A stretch of 64,000 bases of DNA from Erpobdella octoculata (lineage: Eukaryota > Annelida > Clitellata > Hirudinida > Erpobdellidae): contig OZ022241.1 of the NCBI GenBank assembly GCA_963978895.1, positions 12,393,856 through 12,457,855 on the forward strand, in the 5' to 3' direction. The notes beneath the pieces are model-generated. The model did no database searches. It was given only the letters and a program-made list of their open reading frames with translations, and was not told where the DNA came from. Made by a program: the position numbers and the translations under genes. This document shows, piece after piece, positions 1-11,148 of the stretch. Within the stretch, counting starts at the first letter, position 1; each line of letters opens with the position of its first letter.

Positions 1-345
1 GCCAACTGACCCAAAATAGTGACGGAATTGCCGAAATTCCTTCGTGGGACCCGAGAAATAACAAAAACGACGCATTACACTTTATGCTACCCGCACATCA
101 ATTCCACTTTTAATGTTTTCCCATCAACTATGACAGTCATCGTCAAAGAATTTGAAAGAGGTCTCAAGTTAATGAACGCAATGAACGACTGGAACGATCT
201 TTTTGAGCCACTCGACTTTTTCGGCACGTTTCGCCACTTTTTTATTGTAACGATCGAGGCTAACAGCGGGCAAGACCACCAAGCCTGGCAGGGCTACTCT
301 CAAACTAAGATACAAATACCTTGCCAGGCAACTGGAGAGAAATAA
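1..345 (+). pseudogene. poly(A) polymerase pseudogene, 3' fragment cut by the window edge
   Basis: The bases match the central and RNA-binding part of the PAP genes in the array (from about residue 272, SQLTQNSDG). A 17-bp deletion after the codons for LHFM shifts the frame, and homology stops near 345, before the RNA-binding domain is complete. The pseudogene at 27854 has the same deletion and the same breakpoint, so this is the duplicate of that copy. The rest of it lies upstream of the window. Confidence 0.9.
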
Positions 346-348
346 AAT

Positions 349-1045
349 GGAGAATAGCGTCATAAATTATTTTCGGTGTTTTTAATTAGTTTAATATTAT
401 AAAATTATCATAATTCGAAAGAAAAATAAATTACCAATTGACTGATTCAATTAATTTCTTAAAATTATAAGTAAAAAAGAAGTTTACTTCAGAAAAGCGT
501 CATGGTGTAGAAAAACAATTATTCTTATAAACAAAAATCAAACTAAAAGTGAAGCGAAGTGAAGTGAAATAAAATGTAAAAGAAATTATTAGTGGGTTTT
601 TTATAAATTATTTAAAAAAAAAAACTTATTTAAGTGAATTTGAGTTCCGTAGTCTTAAACAAGGTGGCACAATTCTTTGCTGAAACTCTGTTTCTTAAAT
701 TGAAAACTATCCAGTTTTTTCTTTCTCTGAAAAACTGCTTGGACTTAAATAGACGGTCATTTTTTTTTTGTAAATATTGTTAATTTGACTGCGTGATTAA
801 TATTTTATCTTGTGATTGTTACGTTTTTTTGGAAATAACTTTTTATTTGACTATGCTGTAAACCATTCATAGTTTTTTGTGGTTCTCTGGCGCATTTCGT
901 CAGTTTTCCGAGATAATTTTATTATCAAAAATGAATAAACTGCTTGGATCATTAAATTAGAGTTATTATTGTGATTGCAAATATATAGTTATTATAAGGG
1001 AAAAATAATTAAAACCCCCGGAAATAATTTATGACGCTATTCTCC
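349..1045. mobile_element. TIR element, unclassified, about 0.7 kb
   Basis: The ends form near-perfect inverted repeats of about 28 bp, starting GGAGAATAGCGTCAT. The interior is AT-rich with no coding potential I can see. The flanking bases are AT on both sides, so the target duplication is 2 bp or unclear. It is inserted at the truncated end of the PAP pseudogene. The superfamily is unknown. Confidence 0.65.
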
Positions 1046-1386
1046 ATGTTTACCACAAAAGCTTGATAACTAATTAGTGCTAATTATTTATTGATTTTTA
1101 CAATTGTTTATAGCACATTTTCAATGAGAACACATAGGGATTGAATTTTAGATGTAAAATTTTATTGAACCAGATTTGTTTTTATGAAAACAAATTTATA
1201 AATGCTTTTCAATGTCTAAAAAGTATTTGTTTAATGTAGAAGAACAATCAGCATTTAATTTATACTAAATTCTTAATTCTTTTTTTATTAAAATTTTATT
1301 CTTCTATTTAATTATAATTATATTTTTTATGCTTCAAACAGCTACCCTCTTACATACCTATAACAATGGGCAATAAGCAACAGAAT
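1046..1386. other. AT-rich intergenic DNA
   Basis: Nothing recognisable here: AT-rich sequence with short homopolymer runs and no open frame of note. Confidence 0.6.
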
Positions 1387-1692
1387 TCACAACTCAATCG
1401 TCTCCAGGTTATTATCAACACCACCACCAAAATGATTACCAACAGAAAGGAATACATTCATGTGACAATTATTCTTCAGAATTTCTGTTGGCTCCTCTTC
1501 TCGAAAAGAATAGTTTATGATGTCAAGTTGCTTGTGTTCAAGTATCGGCTCAAAAATGGTACGCATTACCTCAAGCAAGACATTTAACCAACCAGTTCTG
1601 TTACAGGCCGTAAGAGACAGGACACCTTGTTGTACCAATTTTACGTCAAACAACGCTTCGCCCCAGATGTTTTCCAAAATGATGCCTTCCAT
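1387..1692 (-). CDS. unidentified 101-codon ORF, present in both duplicates
   Basis: An open frame of 101 codons begins MEGIILENIWGEALFDVKL. It is unchanged in the second copy at 30038-30343, but the duplication is recent, so this says nothing about selection. Base composition is less AT-rich than the flanks, which may mean an exon or a transposon fragment. I do not recognise the family. A plus-strand ORF (1366-1587) overlaps it and is probably a shadow. Confidence 0.2.
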   Translation of the reverse strand: MEGIILENIWGEALFDVKLVQQGVLSLTACNRTGWLNVLLEVMRTIFEPILEHKQLDIINYSFREEEPTEILKNNCHMNVFLSVGNHFGGGVDNNLETIEL

Positions 1693-1765
1693 CAGCAGTG
1701 AGACTCATGTCTAATTTAATTTTCTAAAATGTTTAAAATTCTTCTTGAAATCTTTTGGACATAAC

Positions 1766-2400
1766 TAAGGCTGTTCCGATATGACTTTTTGCCGATTATG
1801 CCGATACCGAGTAAAGCCGATTATTATAATTGCTGATACCGATTATGATGCCGATTATTTTATAATTAATATTTCTTAAGTGAAAGTGCTTGTTCCGAAA
1901 CATACCGCCATAATACAAGCACGCCATAATACAAGCGCGTGTTTTGCTGCTTGCATGCGCTCGCTTGCCGTGATAATGGTTAGTGGTTGTCCCGCCAACA
2001 CTAAAATATCGGCAAGATCAAAGAGAATTAAATAATTATTAATGAATTCTTTTTGATAAAGTAATTTTTAAACCAGTTAATTTTCAAAACATGCCACCCA
2101 ATTCTTTGATGTCATTTTTATATTCTTTTATCAATTTAATTTTCTTTCAATCAATACTTTACTTTCATTCACGAATGACTGAAGAATGCCGACGTTTCCT
2201 CCTTTGAAATCATTTTTATTTCTATTATTTCAACTTTCATTCACTGCACGGTGAAAGATTTTTTTATTAGTTGTCGTACTTTCACTAGATAATATACGAA
2301 CAAATTGTAATTGGGTAGTTTTTCAGAAAAAGTTTAATCGGCACTGATTATTTTTTCCTTTGCCGATTATGCGTGCGCAGATTAATCGAGCCCAGCCTTA
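1766..2400. mobile_element. hAT-type MITE with 8-bp target duplication
   Basis: The termini TAAGGCTG and CAGCCTTA are inverted repeats. The element is flanked by perfect 8-bp duplications GACATAAC (1758-1765 and 2401-2408), the length expected for hAT elements. Internal GCCGATTAT repeats lie near both ends. There is no transposase, so it is non-autonomous. Confidence 0.85.
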
Positions 2401-2585
2401 GACATAACATTACATTGATCGTGGGTCGCGTATTATTAAATGTTTCTTTTAACTCTGAGTTTTTTATTACTATTATTTTTATTATTATCACAAATATTTA
2501 CATGTTTTTCATAATATTCTCAAAAGCATGGAGAGCTGTCAGACAAATTAAAATAAGCTAAACTTAAAAGCAGAAAAAAACAAAT

Positions 2586-3655
2586 CTATATATATAAAAG
2601 AACATGTCCTGACTGACTGACTGACTGACTGATAATCAACGCCGAGCTCAAACGCCTCATCCTAGGAACGTGAAATTTGGAACTTATATTACTTGTATTG
2701 CGTAAGCATCCACTAAGAAAGGATTTTTAAAAATTTTGCTCCTGAGGGGAAGAAACTGGAAAACAAACTTTTTTCTAAAACAATGTATATTTCGAAAACC
2801 AAAAATGAGAAGATTTTGAAATTTGGTATATGGATTCTTCTTGAAAAATACAAAAATACGTGTTTCACCATTTTTGGAAAATTCGGTTTCCCGGACCTTA
2901 AATGTGGATTGGAAAATTGGGTTATTTGGTTTTTAAAGTAGCTGTTACTCGAAAACTGTGAATGCTACAGGAGTAAAAATTAGTATTTAGTTTCTACTCC
3001 AAAAATAATGAAATACGTGTTTTAGCATTTTTTGAAAATTTGGTTTCCAGGACTTTAAATGTCGGGTGGAAAATAGGGTTATTTGTTTTTTAAAGTAACT
3101 GCTACTCAAAAACTGTAAATACCACAGATGTAAAAATTAGTATTTAGTTTCTATTCTAAAAATAAAGATATACGTGTTTCACCATTTTTTACAAATTTGG
3201 TTTCCAGGACCTTAAATGTGGGGTGGACAATAGGATTACTTGGTTTTTAAAGTAGCTGCTACTCAAAAACTGTGAATGCTACAAAAGTAAAAATTAGTAT
3301 TTAGTTTCTACTCTAAAAATAATGATATACGTGTTTCACCATTTTTTGAAAATTTGGTTTCCAGGACTTCAAATGTGGGGTGGAAAATAGGTTTATTTGG
3401 TTTTTAAAGTAACTGCTACTCAACAACAGTAAATGCTACAAAAGTAAAAATTAGTATTTAGTTTCTACTCTAAAAATAAGGATATATGTGTTTCACCATT
3501 TTTTGATATTTTGGTTTTCAGGAACTCAAATGTGGGGTGAAAAAAAGGTTTCATTGGTTTTTAAAGTAACTGCTACTCAAAAACTGTGAATGCTATAGAT
3601 GTCAAAATTAGTATTTAGTATTTACTTAAAAAATAATGATATAAGTGTTTCAAGC
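2586..3655. repeat. ~158-bp tandem repeat with a GACT-repeat head
   Basis: A TATA-rich start and a (GACT)n run are followed by about five diverged units of roughly 158 bp. Each contains a TTTGGTTTCCAGGAC-like block, an AAATGTGGGGTGG-like block and a CTGCTACTCAAAAACTG-like block. An inverted set of the same units lies at 13425-13925. The second duplicate (31234-31725) has lost about 0.77 kb of the array. Confidence 0.8.
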
Positions 3656-3960
3656 CGTTATTTTAGAGTCTTCACACGGGCCAGGCCAAACCTTAAATCA
3701 AAGTGGGACGGGCCGAGGTTTTTCACCAAGTATATAGATATTTTAGTGATTTTAGGGTCTTCAGTTGGGCAGGGCCAAACCTGAAGTCAAGGTGGGACGG
3801 GCCGAAGTTTTTCATCAAGTATATAGAACTTCTAGGCCTGTAAGAATAGGCCGGGCCTAATTCAGACGGGTTGTGCCGGGCCAGGAGTTTGGGTTTTTAA
3901 AACGGGCTGGGCTAAGTTGTCGACGGGCCGAGCCGAGACCTAAAAAATTGATCTCTTCTA
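3656..3960. repeat. GGGCC-rich imperfect repeat
   Basis: Repeated GGGCCGGGC/GGGACGGGCCGA blocks alternate with AT-rich linkers about 110 bp apart. In the other duplicate the junction with the upstream satellite keeps about 172 bp that are missing here. No coding content. Confidence 0.6.
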
Positions 3961-3987
3961 TGGATGCACGGTTCAAACTCTCTAATT

Positions 3988-4242
3988 TCATGCGAGCGAA
4001 GCTGTTAGGCGTTTGACATTGAGATCGTCAAATATTTTATCTAGCTTTCCTTCAAGATCAGCATTATTAATTATATTATTTATTTTAAAAACAGCATCAT
4101 ACACCGAGTTCCAGCGAGTTTCCCCAGCACTTCCCCCCTTTAGTGTAAAGGTTCTGTGGGGTATTTCTTCATTTGGGTGTTCGTCACTAGACGGTTTGGT
4201 GGACGTCAGTGTCTTTAAGTCATTTCGATAACTTCTGGCCAT
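3988..4242 (-). pseudogene. hAT-like transposase fragment
   Basis: An 84-codon frame contains GETRWNSVYDAVFKINNII, which resembles the TRWNS..DA block of hAT/ZBED transposases. It abuts the gypsy integrase remnant directly, so this is a junction of two decayed transposons. Too short for firm assignment. Confidence 0.4.
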
Positions 4243-5594
4243 TTAGAGTATGCGTCAACAACTATCAGGTACATTTTCCCATTAAGTGGACCTGTGAAGT
4301 CTATATGGATTCTACTCCATGGTGATGATTCTGGTGGCCAGAGACAGATTGGATGTCTGGCCGGTAATTGATCAGCAGTCTGGTAGGAATGACATCGACG
4401 TACAGTATCTTCAATGTGTTTATCAATGTTGACTGTAGCTACTTCTTGTTTAAGGGTGGCATCACTTGCTGTGGTAAGGGTGATGTCTGTGCTGTCAACT
4501 GGAAGAGTTTTGATGACATCTGAGAGTGTAGAATCAATGTTGACTGTAGCGACCTCTTGTATCATAAACTTCTCCATGAGCTGTTTAAACTCTTGAAGTT
4601 GTTTAATCCAAGGGAATCCCAGAAGGTCATTGGACTGTTACATGACATATTCCATGGCCCTGGTGGTTACATCTAGCGTTGTCAGTAATGGAAAATGTTG
4701 TTTTGAACCAGCCATCAATATGGAGTGGCTGACCGTTTGCAGCTCGATATGTTTTTGTCGTCACTTTGAGCTGTGGTTTTCCGATTGCTATCCATGTTGG
4801 ACAGGAGATGAGAGTGATGTCGGCCCTGGTTTCTAACTGGAGTCGGACCAAATGACCTTGGAAGTTCACCTCCAGATACCTTGGTGTCCCCCCAGAAACA
4901 TTTGAGACTGCTTTCTTTTGATGAGGGCAGTATCTTCTATTCTTGTTTGCTGGTTTTCCTTTATGTAGTAATTGAGGACAATCTCTTTTCCAATGATCAC
5001 CGCTGCACAACGGGCACGGGCTGGGTGGCTTGGAGACTTGTCGATGTTTGACTGCACAGATTTCTGTGGATGGTGCTTCCAGGTATTCTGAACCTTCTTT
5101 AATGGATTTGAGAGTGTGGTACTCTCTGACCAGGCCGTTCAATGTTACATCATCTGCTTCATCCAGTTTCCGCAGCAGTCTAACACGAAACTCCCCGAGC
5201 TCTCTTGAAATGAAAAAACAAATGCGAGGTATTTAATCGTTTCCACGCTTACCACTTTGAATTCTGCGTCTTCGCAGCGTGCATTGAGGTTATTGGAGAA
5301 GATGAGTAGGAAACACTCGAATCTTCGTCGGAAGAGGCTCTTTTTCGGACCGAAGAGAAAGCGTAGGGTCTCGATCGTTGCTGACCACGAGAGATCTCCA
5401 GGCTTTCTTGGCATGATGTGTCGTGCAAGTGTAGCGTATGCGTAACTGTCTAATAGTGAAACAAGCAAGGGTGTATTGTTATCTTCTGGAAGGTTAGGAT
5501 ACTCGTTCAGAGCATCTTTGAATCGACGTAGCCAGAACTCGAAATGACCTCCTTGTTCTAGGTCATGTGTATATTTGTCGAGACGGCGTTTCAT
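4243..5594 (-). pseudogene. Ty3/gypsy (Mag-like) gag-pro-int remnant
   Basis: Read on the minus strand from 5594, a Gag region (about 149 codons) is followed after a frame change by a CCHC zinc knuckle (CPLCSGDHWKRDC). Next comes an aspartic protease in which the DTGAD-type motif reads ETRAD, so it should be inactive. Reverse transcriptase and RNase H are missing. The sequence jumps to the integrase start, with an RRCHSYQ motif and the PWSRIHIDFTGPLNGKMYL catalytic block. Wording resembles K02A2.6-type elements of worms and other invertebrates. No LTRs were found. It is a dead relic. Confidence 0.8.
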
Positions 5595-6061
5595 TTACGT
5601 AATTGGATCGGAGGCGGAGCTTACTAAACTTGCCAGCCAATGTCAAAGAACCTCAAGCTTGGTTTATTTTAATTTCATTAATTGCCTGAGAGCCAGCAAA
5701 TGACTTATTCAAATCGGACAAAATGTATTGGAGATCGGCCAGTGTATAAACACTATAAACTATCACACGGTAAATTTTTCACGAAATTCCATTAACATAT
5801 GATATAAATAATCTATGCTCCAGAATTCTTTTAATTCGATCGATGTATTCATACGGAGTCTTAATATTCTTAAATTTCAATTTTTAAAATGAACAGTTTT
5901 ACAACAAAATAATTTTTTTTAAATTCAAGTTTTTACATAATAATTAAATAACAGTTTTATCTTTTATGTGTTTGTATACTTTATTATTATCATAGATATA
6001 TATCTTTGATTATTAATTATTATAGAGCTTTGCAATGCCATTAACATAATTTATTAGTCTG
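5595..6061. other. AT-rich intergenic DNA
   Basis: I see no gene, RNA or clear repeat in this stretch. It has short AT-rich runs only. Confidence 0.5.
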
Positions 6062-6345
6062 CTATCTGCATAACGTGGTTGAATGATAAGTATAAACAGT
6101 TCGCAATATGTCTCTTTCAACGATTCTGAACGAGAGAAAGAAGAAATGACTCCTTAAATGAGTGCGAGTCAGTGAACGATTCTGAACGAGAGAAAGAAGA
6201 AACGATTCATTGAACGAGTGTGAGTGCGCGTTCCAGTGGCTCAGCAAACGAGTTCATTGAACGATTCACTTTGAACGAATCATCAAGCTGAATCAAACCA
6301 AAGGAATCGATTCAGTGAAAAGAATCAAACTTCCCACCTCTAATG
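6062..6345. repeat. GAACGATTC-type repeat, possible hAT MITE end
   Basis: Repeated GAACGATTC/GAACGAG motifs include a duplicated ~70-bp block with the text AACGAGAGAAAGAAGAAA. The right end reads CCCACCTCTA, like the TAGAGGTGGG termini of some hAT MITEs, but I could not find the other end or a target duplication. Confidence 0.4.
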
Positions 6346-6437
6346 GCAATCTGAACAACAAAAGACAAAGAAGGCGGAACTACACGAAGCTCATGTCCAT
6401 GCAAAGATACTAAATTGATTTATAATTAAATAGACAA

Positions 6438-7130
6438 TTATTTAATTAGTATGTCACAACAGTTTTTTTCGGAAAGCCAGCAGATTGAGATTTCTGTTGC
6501 GCAGATCAGCTGGTAAACTGTTCCAGACCAGTGGGCAAGAGACGGCGAAAGTGCAACGAGACAAATTTTGTGTAGTAGTTTTTGGCACGACGAGTCTGAC
6601 TCCAGCATAGACTTATAATATATATCTAGACATGCAATGCATGCAAATTTGCAATACAAGTTATAGTAACCAAAAGCAAGGTATACCTAACAGCCACATG
6701 GGCCTTGGGTATAAAAAAAAATATCCTGATTCAATTGAGAAAGTCATTTTTTTCATTAAAATATTTGAAACAAATTTTTTTCGTCATTTTAAAGTAAAAA
6801 ATATTCCTAAAGATTGCTGTTCTTGTGGTATAAATCTAAGTGAATTTCATTTATTTACAAACACCGTTGATGACGTGATACTAGGGACATAAAATTTTGC
6901 TTTGATTTGTCCTCACTACTTACTATAGAGGGCATTGCGTTTCTAGGTATATATAGTATAAGTCTATGGATTCCAGCATCGGCTTCCGAGCGCAGATTCA
7001 CACCTTCAAGAATGAAGCCAGCACAGCATCTAGCCAGATATGGTGGGACAGCGCCGTGGAGACACCAGTAGACCAACAAGCGGAGTTTGAATTTAACTCG
7101 AGTTAGCATAAATGGTATCACTAGCGGATC
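6438..7130 (-). pseudogene. L2/CR1-type LINE, C-terminal ORF2 remnant split by a MITE
   Basis: Two minus-strand pieces match the end of L2/CR1-type ORF2: RVKFKLRLLVYWCLHGAVPPYLAR-like sequence at about 7100-6960, and FAVSCPLVWNSLPADLRN near 6540. They are separated by a nested MITE (6606-6968). Reverse transcriptase is absent. The same family occurs at 40756-42330 and 60736-61205. Confidence 0.75.
6606..6968. mobile_element. hAT-type MITE nested in the LINE
   Basis: Inverted termini of about 25 bp begin CATAGACTTATA. Flanks GACTCCAG (6598-6605) and GATTCCAG (6969-6976) form an 8-bp duplication with one mismatch, consistent with hAT. It interrupts the LINE ORF, so it is younger than the LINE. 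An 86-codon frame inside is of unknown value. Confidence 0.75.
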
Positions 7131-7879
7131 CAGGGGGAGGCCAGTCCTGCCATGGTGCCCCTCACATTTTGTTAATGGACTTTGTCCCCCCCTCGTCGGA
7201 ACCAAATTAAAAATTAAAATGCCTATGAAAAAGCAGCCCAGGACACACTTTCATAATGAAATGTTTTTAAAAAAAATTTCATGCGTAAATAAATGTTTAA
7301 AATGCTGAATAATTATGCATTTTCTCACGTCCATGTCCAAAGTCTTCTATAAACTGGATGTGAAATATTAAAAAATAAAACAAAACGTAACAACGGCTCG
7401 TGAAAGCCAAAAGATAGGTATTTAAATAATGTTAAGCAGGAACGTCATTTCAGCAAAACCTTGGAGGAAAACATGTTGAAGGGGCCCAATTTTTCATCAT
7501 AATGTTAAACTTTTTCTGTCAAAAAAAGCTAATGACTGGGGGATAGTGGGAGCTACTTTTTCTAAAAATTTGAACATTTTTATTGAAAAAAAAAACTGAT
7601 GACAGGGAGGGTAGTTGGAAGTGGGCCATAGCCATGAATTTTATAGTGAAGAAGCCCTGGATTTTTTTCTACATTGAGTAGCACATTCCAGCAATGCCCT
7701 CCACCTGGCCCCAAAATAATTGTAAAAGTAGACAAATTATGCTCTCTAGCTATTCGTAACGTTTGTTTGTAGTTCTTTAAAGGACAATATTTCTCGAATT
7801 ATCTTTGGCTTTATTATTTCTTTTGAATATAAATTTTCCTTGACTCAAATCTGAAAAATATTTCACTTTGTAGAATTAA
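7131..7879. other. hAT-like terminal sequences, no gene
   Basis: The stretch contains AGCGGATCCAGGGGGAGG near 7125 and CGTCATTTCAGCAAAACCTTGG near 7443. Both resemble the ends of hAT-like elements such as the one at 54704. Boundaries and target duplications are not resolvable, and no coding frame stands out. Confidence 0.35.
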
Positions 7880-9386
7880 CCCTCTACCGCATAGCGATGC
7901 CAATTGGCATCATTATTTCCATGCTTTCTCAGAAATTTTTACTGTGCCAAACAACATCACTGTTTGTATTTCTGTGTAGCAATGACCATAAAATACTAAA
8001 ATTTCACTACTTTTCATATTTTTAAATTGATGTTCTATTTTTTTATAGTCTGGAAAGTTCTTGCAGAAATAAAAAAAAAATAGAGTTTTTCAAGTATTTT
8101 CATCAGTGTGTGTGTTTATATCTAAATAAAAATTTAATTATAATCAAATAGATGTTTTATGTGTTTTTGTGATCAAATTTATTTCGTAGTGCTAGAATAA
8201 ATGGCGATTATGCAATTGATGTTCAAATATGTGATGCCAAACGGCATCGTCATGCACTTTGTAGTGAGTCGCACAGCTGAGACCCCCAGGCAAATTACGC
8301 TAATGTATCTCTAGCCAATAAATTGGCCACGTAACAAAAAGGGTTTACAAGAAAATGGAAATCTCCGGATTTACTTGGTCAATTTTATAAACAGTTACAA
8401 CATTGAACTTGTAAAAAACATTGCTTTGATGAAGCCTGTAAATACCCCTATTTTCAAGTCATATTCCTTGCTGCAAAAGTAATTCCTTTCGAAAGTGATG
8501 ATAGTCGTTTGTCGCCAGATAATGAGCGTGAAGAAGACTATAATCCACATGTAGAAATGGATGAGAGCTCCGAAGGATGCAGTGACGTTGAACAGTTGAA
8601 CACCAGAAGTTCCAGTCTCTCCAGCTCGATAGTACTTCGACAGATGATGAGAAAACCAACCTACCTTCAACTAGTACCGGGATATCAAACACAAAGAAAA
8701 CTAAAGTGAAACGCAGATTTCTGTGAAAAACTACAATGAATACGACAGATAGGCGATTACATTTCTCTGGAAATGAAAGTCTAGATCCTCATATCCAAGA
8801 TTTGAAAACTCCAATTCAGTTTTTTAGGATGGTTTTTCCAGTTACACTAAAACAGCAGAACAGTTGAAAAATAGTTGAACAAACTTAAACTAACGAAAGA
8901 CTGCGCTGCCGTCTTCCTGGTTGCAATGGACAATCCCGTGTTTCTTGTGAAAAATGTCAAATAAGTCTATGCTTCACAAAAGGCAAAAACTGTTTCAAGC
9001 GTTTTCACACAGAGTAACAGTAATTTATTCAGGTCACTATATTTATGTATTTGTTTAATTTACAATAAAAAAGTCTTTGAATTTGCGTTTTTATATTACA
9101 GAGTTTACATTTTGAGTGTTTAACTTTTATGTTGTTGTTTATCTGGATAGACATATGCACAATGATAAAAATATTCTAAATCTTGCCTACCCATTGAAAA
9201 TGTGTATATAGGTTACGTGGTGCATGAAGATGCCGATTGGCACACTTCAAATATTCATCATTTTATCACCTTTATTGAAAAATAATTGAAAAAAAAAATT
9301 TACCCTTAATGTATAACTTGATACCAATGGAAAAAAATATTTTTTGTTTTAATCAAATAATTTTTTTTTATTCATGCAGTAGAGGG
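7880..9386 (+). mobile_element. internally deleted piggyBac element
   Basis: Termini are CCCTCTACCGCAT and ATGCAGTAGAGGG, flanked by TTAA on the left and TTAG on the right (a mutated TTAA). Inside, the plus strand encodes an acidic N-terminal part (from about 8480, SDDSRLSPDNEREEDY), then a NESLDPHIQDLKTPIQFFRMVF block typical of the start of the transposase domain. It then jumps to a C-terminal Cys-rich zinc domain (CRLPGCNGQSRVSCEKCQ...CFKRFHTE, stop near 9017). The DDD catalytic core is deleted, so the element is non-autonomous. Confidence 0.85.
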
Positions 9387-9511
9387 TTAGCACAGTTCTA
9401 TCAAATCTTTTGATAATTAAAATTACTTTTGTCAAAATGTCTCAACACATACTTTATTTCAACTATTATAAAATCTGAACTCACTTCATAGGAAAAACTA
9501 ATATATATATA

Positions 9512-9726
9512 GAGGCGCTGGTGGCAGAGCGGTGGAGCGCTCGCCTGTCGATCATTAGGTCGGCAGTTCAAGCCTCACTGGCGTCACCAGCGTAACTCCC
9601 TTAAGCAAGGAGTTCACTCGCATTGCTAAAGGGGTAGGCGCCTATAAATGGCTGCCTCTGCAAAGAACCCTTCAGTGGCCTTGAAGTCCTTTAGGATTTA
9701 CGCCACTCTAAATATTGTCAAACATT

Positions 9727-9740
<14 letters not shown>
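9512..9740 (+). mobile_element. tRNA-derived SINE
   Basis: A Pol III box A-like TGGCAGAGCGG is followed about 40 bp later by a box B-like GGCAGTTCAAGCC in a tRNA-like head. Next come a ~130-bp body and an (ATT)n tail ending in a (TA)n tract at about 9741-9785. The second copy is at 37590, where the TA tract is much longer. Confidence 0.75.
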
Positions 9741-9758
<18 letters not shown>

Positions 9759-9789
9759 TCTATATATACATAGATATATATAGATATGC

Positions 9790-10260
9790 CCTGCACACAT
9801 TTTTTCATAGGCCGGCCGGCGACCCCAGCATAGTATATAACAATTCATAACTTATTCATAACTTTCGAATTAGAAAATATGTTTAAAAAATTTAAACTAA
9901 TTAAAAAATATGAAACAAAATATAATTGTAAATAAAAACAATTTTACAACTAATTTTCGAAAGTTTGCATCTAAAATCGAAGTTGAACAAAATGTTAAAC
10001 TTTTTTTTAAAGTAGTTAATAAAATAAAATAAACAATTTATATAAACACAATACTATTGTGAATTTTTTTTAATTTTTGTATCTATAAAAGACTTTAGTT
10101 ACATAAGGTGTTTTGATTGGTTGCTAATTATATCCTTATCACTAAATTTCATCTGCTCGCGCCAGTTTACTTTCGCTTATATAAAAACTAAAGAAATGCC
10201 GAATACTTGTCCTAAACGCTGAAAAAGTGACAAGGACTTAAATAAACAACAACAACAAAA
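9790..10260. promoter_or_regulatory. AT-rich 5' flank of the P-element gene, possible promoter
   Basis: Non-coding and AT-rich. A TATATAAAAA motif near 10178-10187 lies about 80 bp before the THAP coding sequence and could be its core promoter. The CAACAACAAC run near 10247 directly precedes the THAP codons. No P-element terminal repeat was identified. Confidence 0.35.
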
Positions 10261-10261
10261 T

Positions 10262-10640
10262 ACTTGCATAGTTCCTGGCTGCAAAAGTTTGAAATCTAAA
10301 GATAATGTATTTATGCACCGGTTTTTAAAGCTTTCCATATAATTAATTTGTTGTGTAGATCTGTGTAACTATATCTTTTTAAAGTTGAGTGTTTTATTGT
10401 TAATATGGTTCCATTTCAAAGCTCTGCTTAATTTTAATTTAAGATTTCCTAAAGTTGCTAAAGTCAATGAAACTTGGCAGTAAGCAGTTTTTGGTGACAC
10501 AGGTAGTAGGAGAATTAAAGTAGGTAAAAGGGTTTGCAGTAGACATTTTTATGTTGAACAGTATGAGCCATATGAAGGGTTAATCAAATTGAAGAAAGGC
10601 AGTGTGCCAAGATTTCACCTGCCTAGCCAAATACAGGTAC
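10262..10640 (+). pseudogene. P-element (THAP9-type) transposase, THAP-domain exons, truncated copy
   Basis: Exon 1 (10262-10345) encodes a Cys-x4-Cys start (CIVPGC) and MHRF, as in THAP fingers. After a short intron, exon 2 (about 10444-10636) encodes VCSRHF (the Cys-x2-His pair) and the closing VPRFHLP. It ends at a GT splice donor. A TAA replaces the codon after ETWQ, so the reading frame is broken. The rest of the gene is missing here because the duplicated segment ends at about 11148. The other copy continues after nested insertions to 47.3 kb. Confidence 0.75.
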
Positions 10641-10839
10641 TTTTTACTTGCAGGAATTGTTTGTAGCTGAAGGTTATAAAGAATTAGAAAGTTATTATAT
10701 TTATTAAAACTTTAAAATAATACAAAGGCTAAATGATTAATTATTTGTAGGTGTCAAATAATGCTAGCAATTGAAATGCGAGAACTCCGGTCAAAGTTAT
10801 CCAAGTTAGTCAAATAATAAAAGTTACTTTACTTAAATG

Positions 10840-10965
10840 TTTGCAAAGTTTTAAAATAAAAGACTGGTTTTGTCGAGCTTTTCTCGTTCATTATTATTAT
10901 CTTCTTCAATAAATAAATAGGATTATTATTATTTTATTATTATTATTATTATTATTATTTATTTA
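10840..10965. repeat. (ATT)n microsatellite
   Basis: Simple ATT repeats. In the second duplicate these sit at the 3' tail side of an L2-type LINE, so they are probably a LINE tail remnant. Confidence 0.7.
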
Positions 10966-11148
10966 CAGTGATGGGCAGTAGTTAACTACTTTTAACTACT
11001 TTAGTAGTTAACTACTTTTAACTACTTTAGTAGTTAACTACTTTTAACTACTTTAGTAGTTAACTACTAGTTTAACTACATGGGAGTAGTTAAGGCAAAA
11101 AGTTTAACTACCTGAAAGTAACCGGTAGTTAAAGAATAGTTTAACTAC
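10966..11148 (+). mobile_element. 5' end of a hAT element, truncated at the duplication breakpoint
   Basis: It starts CAGTGATGGGCAGTAG and contains tandem copies of a ~23-bp AGTAGTTAACTACTTTTAACT-like palindromic unit. It matches the left end of the complete hAT at 39104-40747, then switches abruptly to a LINE fragment after TTTAACTAC. This is the right boundary of the large duplication. Confidence 0.85.

Noticed and set aside
9512..9740. Host tRNA gene cluster
   Set aside because: The tRNA-like head is followed by a SINE body and (ATT)n tail, and the same unit recurs only through the segmental duplication.
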